The notes under the pieces are model-generated. The model had not been told where the DNA came from, ran no database searches, and saw nothing but the letters and a program-made list of their open reading frames with translations. From NCBI GenBank assembly GCA_028571685.1, contig CM053143.1:8733501-8797500 (forward strand): DNA of 64,000 nt, in the 5' to 3' direction. How positions within the stretch are numbered: the first letter of the stretch is position 1; every line of letters begins with the position of its first letter. Of this stretch, positions 56,838-64,000 are shown piece after piece. The stretch comes from Heterohyrax brucei (Eukaryota > Chordata > Mammalia > Hyracoidea > Procaviidae). The position numbers were made by a program, and so were the translations under genes.

Positions 56838-59800
56838 TTAGTGTTCCACTGAGTATATATACTGTAATTTACCTATGCATTCCTCTGTTGTTGGGCATCT
56901 AGATTGAGTCCATCTTTTTGCTATTGTGGACTGTGCTGCAATAAACATTCGTGTGCATGTATATGTTGGTGTGAAGGGCTTTGATTCTGTAGGATACATT
57001 TCGAGCAGTGGAATTACTGGATCAAATGGTGTATCAACATCCAGTTTTTTAAGGAAGCACCAGATTGCTTTCCAAAGGGGTAGCGCCATTTTGCAATCCT
57101 ACCAACAGTGTAGAAGAGTTCCAATTTCTCCACAGCCTCTCCAGCAGTTGTTGTTTTGTGTTTTTTAGATCATGGCCAACCTCACTGGGGTGAGGTGGTA
57201 TCTCACTGTAGTTTTGATTTGAATTTCATTAATAGCTAATGATTATGAGCACGTCTGCATGTATTTTTTAGCTGCCTGGATCTCCTCTTTAGAGAAATGT
57301 CTGTCCATCTCCTTTGCCCATTACTTAACTGTATTATTTGTGTTTTACTTGTTGATATTTTGTAGTACCTTATAGATTACAGAGATCAGGTGTTGGTCTG
57401 ATATATAGTTGACAAACATTTTTTTCACATTCTGTAGGTAGCCTTTTAATTCTATTCCTAAAGTCTTTGGATGAACAAAAGTGTTTGATTCTTAATAGTT
57501 CCCATTTATCTATTTTCTCTTCTGTTGACTGTGGTTTGTTTGACAGATTTTGAAGTCTGTCTATGTTGTGTATTAACCCTTCCATTGTTATTCCTACTTT
57601 TTGTTGGATGAGCTTTATCGTTTTAGATTTGATATTTAAGTCTTTTACACAGTTTGAGTTGGTTTTTACATAAGGTGTAAGATGTGAGTCTGGTTTCATT
57701 TTTTTGCAGATGGCTATCCAGTTTTGCCAGCACAATTTGTTGAAGAGATTGTTTTTACCCCAGCTTAATGTCTTAGGGCCTTCGTTGAATAATAACTGTT
57801 CACATGAAGATGGTGTCATCTTTGGGGTCTCAATTCCGTTCCATTGATCTATCTGTCTCTCTTTGTACCAGTACCAGGCTGTTTTGCCTACTGTGGCAGT
57901 GTGATAGGTTCTAAAGTTGAGCACTCAGAGGCATCCCAGTGTGTCATTCTTCAGTACTGCTTTACTTATCCAGGGTTTCTTCCCGTTCCAAACAAGTATG
58001 GTGATTTTTTTCTCCATCTCATTAAAAAGTGTCGTTGGAGTTTGTATTGTGATTGCATTATATAAGTAGATTGCTTTGGGTAAGACAGACATTTTCACAA
58101 TGTTATGTCGTCCTATCCATGAGCTGGGTAGATTTCTCCATTTATGGAAGTCTCAGTTAGTCTCTTGTAGTAAGGACTTATAGCTCTCTTTGTAAAGGTG
58201 TGTATTGTTCTCGTTAGATTTATTCCCAGGTACTTTATCTTCTTAGGGGCTATAGTAAATCACATTGATTTCCTGATTTCTTCCTTAATAATCTCATTGT
58301 TGGTGTAAAGGAATCCTACTGATTTACTTTTGTTAATCTTGTATCTGGAGACTTTGCCTAACTCTTCTATCAGTTTGAGTAGTTTACTTATGGATTCTTT
58401 AGAATTCTCTGCATATACAATCTTATCTTCTGCAAATAGGGAGATTTCTACTTCTTTGCAAATGCAAATGCCCTTTATTTCTTGGTCTTGTCTAATTGCT
58501 CTGGCTAGAACTACTACAAGGTTAAGTAGGAGACATGAGAGTAGGCATCCTTGTCTAGTTCCTGTTCTCAAGGGAATTTGTTTCAGTCTCTCTCCATTCA
58601 GGATGACATAGGCAGTTGGCTTTGTATAAATGGCCCTCACTGTTTTGCTGAGAATTTTTAGCATGAATGGGTGTTGGACTTTATCAAATGCCCTTTCTAC
58701 ATCAATAGACAAAATTCAGTGATTCTTGTCTTTTGTGTTATTTATGTGGTTGATCACATTAATTGTCTTTCTTATGTTGAACCAGCCTTGTATCCTTGGT
58801 ATGAATCCAACTTGTTCATGATGAATTATTGTTTTGATATGTTTTTGTATTCTATTTGCAGGAATTTTGTTGAAGATTTTTGCATTTAGATTCATGAGTG
58901 ATATTGGTCTGTAGCTCTCCATTTTGGTAAGGTCTTTCCCTGGCTTTGGTATCAGGGTTATGCTGGCTTCATAGAATGAATTTGGGAGTATTCCATCCCT
59001 GTCTATACTGAGAAATAGTCTCAGTAGTACTGGAGATAACTCTTCTCTAAACGCTTGTAGAATTCTGTGGTAAAGCCATCTGGGCCAAGGATTTTTTTGG
59101 TTGGTAGTTTTTTGATGACTTTTTCAATTTCTTCCTTTGTGATGGGTTTATTAAGCTCTTCTGCTTCACCTTGTGATAATTTTGGCAGGTGATATGAATC
59201 AAGGAATTTGTCTCTTTCCTCTAGATTTTCAAATTTGTTAGAGTACAGACTTTCATAGTATTCTGTTATGATATTTTTGAATTCTGTTGGATCTCTTACG
59301 ACAGCTTCACTCTCATTTCTTATTTGGGTTATTTGTTTCCTTTCCTGCTTTTCTTTAATAGGTTTTGCCAATGGTTTGTAAATTTTGTTGATCTTTTCAA
59401 AAAACCAGCTTTTGGTCTTTTCAATTTTTTCAATTGTTCTTCTATTCTCTAGATTGTTTAGTTCTGTTCTAATCTTTAGGATCTATTTTCTCCTGGTGCC
59501 TGAGGGGTTCCTCTGTTGTTCTCTCTCTGTTCAAGCTGTAAGGTTAGTTCTTTGGTTTGGTTTCTTTCTTCCTTCCAGATGTGTGCGTTTATGGAGATAA
59601 ACTGACCTCTGAACACTGCTTTGGCTGTGTCCCATAGGTTCTGGTAGGCAGTGTTTCAATTCTCATTGGAATCCATAAATTTCTTTATTTCATCCTTGAT
59701 TTCTTCTATAACCCATTTTTTTTGAGCTAGGTATTGTTCAGTTTCCAAGTGTTCCACTTTCTATCTATGTATTCTTTGCTGTGGATTTCAACTTTTATGG

Positions 59801-60480
59801 CTTTATGATGTGAGAGGATGCTTTGCAATAATTCAGTGGTATGGATTTTGTTGAGAATTTATTTATATTCTAACTCATGGTCTGTTCTGGAGAATGGACC
59901 ATGTACACTGTTGTAGTTGTCTGCTGATGGATAGGAAGTTCTGTATATGTCAATGAGGTCTAGTTGGTTAATTGCGGCAATAAGATCTTCTGTGTCTTTA
60001 CTGAGCATTTTTCTAGATGATCTGTCCAACATTGAGAGTGAAGTTTTGAAGTCTCCCATTACAATTGTGGAGTGATGTATCTCATTTTTGAGTGTAATCA
60101 GTATTTCTTCAATATATTTAAGTTCTCTAATATTAGGTGCATAAATATTTAATATTGTTAAGTCCTGTTTGAGTATTGAAACTTTCAGCAATAGTGTCCA
60201 TCCTTATCCACGATGGTGGATTTTACATTAAAATCGATTTTATCCGAGATTAGAATTGCCACACCTGCTCTTCTTAGTTCATTGTCAGCTTGATATATAT
60301 TCTTCCACCCTTTTATTTTCAGGTTGTTCCAAACTTCAATCTAAGGTGAGTTTTTTGTAGGCAACATATGGATGGGTTGTGTCTTTTGATCCAAGATGAC
60401 ACCTGATGTCTCATTACTGGAGCATTCAGTCCTTTCACATTCCATGTAATTACTGATAGGTATGTGTTAGGTGCTGCCAT
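56838..60480 (-). pseudogene. L1-4 ORF2 remnant
   Basis: Starts at 60480 (reverse): MAAPNTYLSVITWNVKGLN. The endonuclease Glu is Lys (CCLQKTHL). Later frames: EN continuation 59859-60191 (IVMGDFKTSLSMLDR), 59021-59371 (SYHLPKLSQGEAEELNKPIT), RT 58716-58922 ([17 protein letters not shown]), and RT 58260-58712 ([24 protein letters not shown]). The catalytic FADD is Phe-Ala-Glu-Asp at 58435-58446. A 184-codon frame at 57370-57924 and the C-terminal frame 56838-57089 (LKKLDVDTPFDPVIPLLEMYP) complete it. Family role: target-primed reverse transcription. Inactive by stops, frameshifts and two catalytic changes. Confidence 0.9.
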
Positions 60481-60779
60481 TGTGATACGCTTTTTTTGTG
60501 ATGTTTTTTCTGTTCTTATTAATCTGTTCTGCAACCTTCTTTGTGATATGATTCTTCACCTTGGTTTTATGGTTATTGAGACTCCTGTATTATGTTCTTT
60601 GATTTGATATGTTGCATCTTGACTGCACTTTAAGGCTGTCCTTATGGTCCCTCATAATAAACTATATATAAACCCAATTTTAATTACTACTCATTAACTT
60701 CCTCGCCATTTGGAAGGACTATAAAGGCTATAGTACATCCCTCTTTTTAATATGATGACATCGTAGTTTTCATGATGAG

Positions 60780-61796
60780 ATCACTGGATCATTGCTTTCA
60801 CTGTTACAGCTTTCATTGAGTTTGGAGCCTTCCCTAACTGAGTAGGTTTCTGGTTGGTGCTTCCCGAATTTGCTACTAAAATATAGTTAGTGGTTTTGTT
60901 CTTCTAAGCCAAGAAATTCTTTCAGTATTTCCTGTAGCTTTGGTTTGATTTTTACAAAGACTCTGAGTTTCTGTTTCTCTGTGAATGTCTTAATTTCATT
61001 TTCTTATTTGAAAGATAGTTTTGCAGGATATACAATTCTTGGTTGGAAGTTCTTCTCCTTCAAGGCTTTGAATGTGTCATGCCACTGTCTCCATGCCAGC
61101 ATTGTTTCTTCTGAGAAATCCAATGAAAGCCTACAAGGTTACCCTCTGAATGTTAGCTTTGCTTTGAGTCTTGCTACCTTTAAGAGTTTCTGTTTCTGTT
61201 TCATTTTCTTCAGCGTGATTATAATATGTCTTGGAGTCTTTCTTTTGATATCTACATTGAGTGGCTTTCAGTATTATTCTCTTCTTTCATAATTTCTGGG
61301 AAGTTTTCTGTCAACAGCTCAGGAACAATACTCTCTGTGTTCTCAGGTGTCTCGCCCTGTTTGGGAACTCCAACATGTTTCTTAATGCTTCTTCGTTTTT
61401 CTTGTTTCTTTTTTCTGATTTCTCCTCATAGATGCTGGAGTCAGTAGCTCTGTCTTCCAAATAAGAAAGTCTGTTTTCTACTTGTTCCATTCTGTTTTCT
61501 TGGTTTTGAATTGAAGTTTCTATGTCTTTGATTTTGTTCTTGATCTGTTGGATTTTAGAGTAATGGTGTTTTATCAGATCGAACTGCCTGCTTAATTTTT
61601 CATGTTGCTCTGCAGCATATTATATAATGTCTGGGAGGACTCTATATATAATCATTTTGTATTCACCTCCTTATAGTTTCAGACAGATTTCTTTCTCTGA
61701 GAAATTCTTTAGTGCTTTCTTTTGGGAGTCTTCTGAAGCCATGGGTGATTTCTTCATTATGCTTTTCTCCGGAGTTTGTTGCTTTTGGTGTATCAT
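60780..61796 (-). pseudogene. L1-4 ORF1 remnant
   Basis: The reverse-strand start at 61796 (MIHQKQQT-like) parallels the L1-2 ORF1 start at 38643. The RRM and C-terminal domain can be followed in reverse at 61370-60945 by similarity to L1-2. The largest open frames there are on the opposite strand and are shadows, so the coding strand is broken by stops or shifts. Confidence 0.75.
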
Positions 61797-62612
61797 GTGG
61801 GTCAGTAGAGGCTGGGAGAGATGCTGTGAGGATGGACAGCAGCGGTTTCTCTAGGGTGTCTTAAAATGAAAGGCAAAAGGTATCTGACAACTTCTAAAGT
61901 CAGTCCGATTTTTAGGTGTACAGGTCCCTCTTCCCAGCTGGCAAAGTAAGCACCTCTATATCCACCTCCAGATGTTATAAACTAGTTCAAAATACAGAAA
62001 GGCTACTGCCTTGCTGGCCTTTGTTGCCAGCCACAGCCATAGGCGACCCTGTATAAAATACTGCTTTTCTGCTGGAAAAGTGCTCTCCCCTGGGCAGGTC
62101 CTGCTTCCCAGCCTAGGAATTAGGTCCCTCTGAGGTCCCGATATCCACCTGCCAGTCAAACAAGATGGCGTCCAGCATAAGCTCTCCTCGTGAGTTGGTA
62201 CAGGCTACTCACAGGCAGAGGCAGAAAGAGAGGCCAAAGGTGCCTAGATACACAGAGTCTGAAACCAGCCTCTCAACATGTGTCAATTTTGCCCACCGAT
62301 TCCACCAGCTGTGCTCCTAAGATTGGCTGCTAGTCAAATACCAGCTCTGGCTGCTGGTTAAGACAGAGAAAAAAAGTTAAAATGGAGAGTTACCTTCAGT
62401 CCATGAAAGCCAGCACTCACCACGAGTGGGTGACAGTAAAAGAGAGGTTTTTCATTCAGTGGCATGAAGTTCAAATTAACAGCCCTGTGTCATGTCGTTG
62501 GACTCACTAGGTGTCCAGAAACTCCATTTAATTATCAGTTCAGGTCTTGGTTTCCAGAGGGATTTAGGGAGACATATGTTTAGTCCACCATCTTGACTCT
62601 GCCCCAGCATAC

Positions 62613-63524
62613 TAACATTTTTAGGGAATGGTTAAATACTAAAAAGTGCTGTGGTATGATTTAAAGGAAAAACAGTAGAAGGACAGATATGATAGTACTT
62701 GTTTTTGACTAAACTATTTGCAAGTGACTGTCACATTATCTCACCTAATCTTGTTTGTAGAAAAGGAAGGAGAATCTTATAGAGATTAAATAACTTCCTT
62801 AAGGTAAGAGATGTATCTAAGGTATGGCACATGACCTGGCTGCCGCTGACGGGAGATGACTCTGAGTAGTTTCTGTTGACCCTGTATGGCCCCACATTCT
62901 TCCTCAAGTCTGATAGCTAGAGAGGCCTATTGAGGGAAGGTCAGGAGGGAGGTGTTTGCCATCAAACGGAGTACAAAAAAGGTTCAGATAAAGTGTAGAA
63001 TCACATTCCAGGGTACCACAAATATGAAAGGCACCTGGCTGAGGCATCCAGGCAAAAGGTAATAAAGTGTTTCTGCTGACACATCTCTGCTATCAACAGC
63101 TATTCATACTGGACTAACAGGGGACATAACTTAGAGATTGCCCCTGGGTGCTTGGTACTCTAGCTGTCCTCCTGCAGGGCACAACTTCAGTGCTTGCCAT
63201 AAGTACTATTTTCTGTAGATGTGCCTCTACATAAGATCACAAATGTAGTAAGAACAGAACAGAATTTGAAGTGAAATTTGTCTGATATTAAAGTTCTCAT
63301 ATTTAGATGTCACTGTGTGTATGAGTGGGGTGTGTGTGTGTGTACACGCACACACCCTCATGCATGCCCATTTGTGAGTGCATAGATGGGAGATGCCAAA
63401 TTGAATTAAAAACTACACAAATTATTTTCTTTTATAGTTTCAAAGAAAGCCAACTACATACATACAAGAAGTCATTCAAATTCTATTGAGAACCACTGTG
63501 TGAAATGTATGACAACTGAGTGAT
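62613..63524. other. unique sequence with possible MIR trace and (TG)n
   Basis: A weak reverse MIR-like stretch (TATAGAGATTAAATAACTTCC, near 62778) and a TG/CA dinucleotide patch at 63314-63350 are the only patterns seen. Confidence 0.5.
63314..63350. repeat. (TG)n/(CA)n dinucleotide patch
   Basis: GTGTGTGTGTGTGTACACGCACACACC, an alternating purine-pyrimidine tract with a self-complementary centre. Confidence 0.85.
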
Positions 63525-63703
63525 GCAAATGATTAATTGCTCAACTGCTAACAGAAAAGTTAGTGTTTCAACCCCCCACCAGAGGCATCTCGGATAAAGG
63601 GCTTGACAATCTGCTGCCAAAAGACCGCATCCTTGAAAACTCTATTCGGTAGTTCTTTCTTGTATACATGATATGGCATCAATCAAATCAACTCAATGGC
63701 AGC
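63525..63703 (+). mobile_element. AfroSINE-related SINE, long subtype
   Basis: TTGCTCAACTGCTAACAGAAA, ACCAGAGGCATCTCGGATAA, CTTGACAATCTGCTGCCAAAA, GAAAACTCTATTCGGTAG, and AATCAACTCAATGGCAGC tail. Confidence 0.82.
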
Positions 63704-64000
63704 TGTCAAAGATCGAGCTGTGTTACCCCCCAAAATGTGTGTAGTAATTTGGCTGGGCCAGGATTCCTTGTATTCTATGACTGTCCTCCATTTTGTGATT
63801 TTCCCATGCTGTATGTTAGATGATTAGGGAGGGACTGTAGATCACTTCTGTGCTTCATAAGATCACCTCTGTCCTCCCTGGAGTGTGGCTTGCAGCACCT
63901 TTTATCCTCTCATCCTACAAGAGATAAAAAGAAAGGGAGTAGGTAAAGAGTGGTGAACTTCACACAGTAAAGAAAGCAGCACTGGGAGTGCAGTGTGTCC
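63704..64000 (+). mobile_element. solo or full LTR, family LTR-B, cut by the window end
   Basis: TGTCAAAGATCGAGCTGTG, AATTTGGCTGGGCCAGGATTC, CACCTTTTATCCTCTCATCC, AAAGCAGCACTGGGAGTGC follow the LTR-B order. It abuts the preceding SINE. The 3' half lies beyond the window. Confidence 0.88.

Larger units (their letters stand above)
55726..62606 (-). mobile_element. L1-4: full-length minus-strand L1
   Basis: T-rich 3' end at 55727-55740, reversed 3'UTR to about 56790, ORF2 56790-60480, spacer, ORF1 60780-61796, 5'UTR to 62606. The 5' terminus is the reverse of GGGGCAGAGTCAAGATGGTG. Direct repeats GCATAC (55720-55725, 62607-62612) are probable target duplications. About 6.9 kb with no large insertion, the least disrupted L1 here. 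Confidence 0.9.

Noticed and set aside
57370..57924. 184-codon frame as a separate gene
   Set aside because: It is the L1-4 ORF2 C-terminal region, collinear with adjacent ORF2 fragments on the same strand.
1..64000. CRISPR arrays, insertion sequences, operons or phage
   Set aside because: Repeat content and structure are mammalian; the tandem motifs seen are microsatellites or SINE tails.

Overview
This window is repeat-rich mammalian nuclear DNA with no host gene, exon, functional RNA gene or CpG island that I can support. The repeat spectrum points to an afrothere, most likely an elephant or close relative. Evidence: more than 25 tRNA-derived AfroSINE copies (CCCTGGTGG...AGTGGTTAAG head, GAGTCGGAATCGACTCGA tail), BovB-clade RTE LINEs ending in (AAC)n, very abundant L1, and old MIR, MER5A-type and MLT1-type elements shared by placental mammals. 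There are no operons or prokaryotic signals. The longest open frames are decayed L1 ORF1 and ORF2.

Layout. Positions 1-25.4 kb are mostly non-repetitive, AT-rich sequence dotted with AfroSINEs (two nested SINE-in-SINE insertions, one adjacent inverted pair), RTE 3' ends, MIRs, a MER5A-like copy, an MLT1-like LTR, and solo LTRs of a family called here 'LTR-B' (TG...CA ends, 5-bp target duplications). At 20.5-22.1 kb an older LTR ('LTR-A') is split by two LTR-B copies in opposite orientations.

Positions 25.4-50.9 kb are a stack of L1s. A minus-strand L1 (L1-0, 25378-42430) was broken by (i) an RTE copy; (ii) a full-length plus-strand L1 (L1-1, 28340-35753, 8-bp target duplication); (iii) a short mariner-like element (35765-36288); (iv) a 54-bp AfroSINE-tail insertion; and (v) a 3'UTR-only L1 fragment. 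That fragment (target duplication 15 bp, one mismatch) itself received a plus-strand L1 with its 5' end but no 3' half or poly(A), flanked by a perfect 10-bp duplication (37671-40483). Next to it lies full-length minus-strand L1-3 (about 42431-50879), carrying an inverted copy of its own 3'UTR (43080-43745), an LTR-A-like solo LTR and a 43-bp micro-insertion.

Positions 51-55.7 kb return to unique sequence with an LTR-B solo LTR, SINEs (including one with a tRNA-Gly-like head) and a MIR holding a 38-bp micro-insertion. Positions 55.7-62.6 kb are another full-length minus-strand L1 (L1-4). The last 1.4 kb is unique DNA, a SINE and an LTR-B copy cut by the window end.

All coding remnants are dead: stops, frameshifts and damaged catalytic motifs (RTE YAVD; L1-3 FSDD; L1-4 FAED; L1-0 motif deleted; endonuclease Glu changed to Gln in L1-1 and Lys in L1-4). 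The most unusual signals are the 38-54 bp insertions built around a perfect palindrome (GAGTCGGATCCGACTC), two with clear target duplications, and the 3'-truncated, tail-less L1. Family names rest on recognised consensus features, not on a database search.
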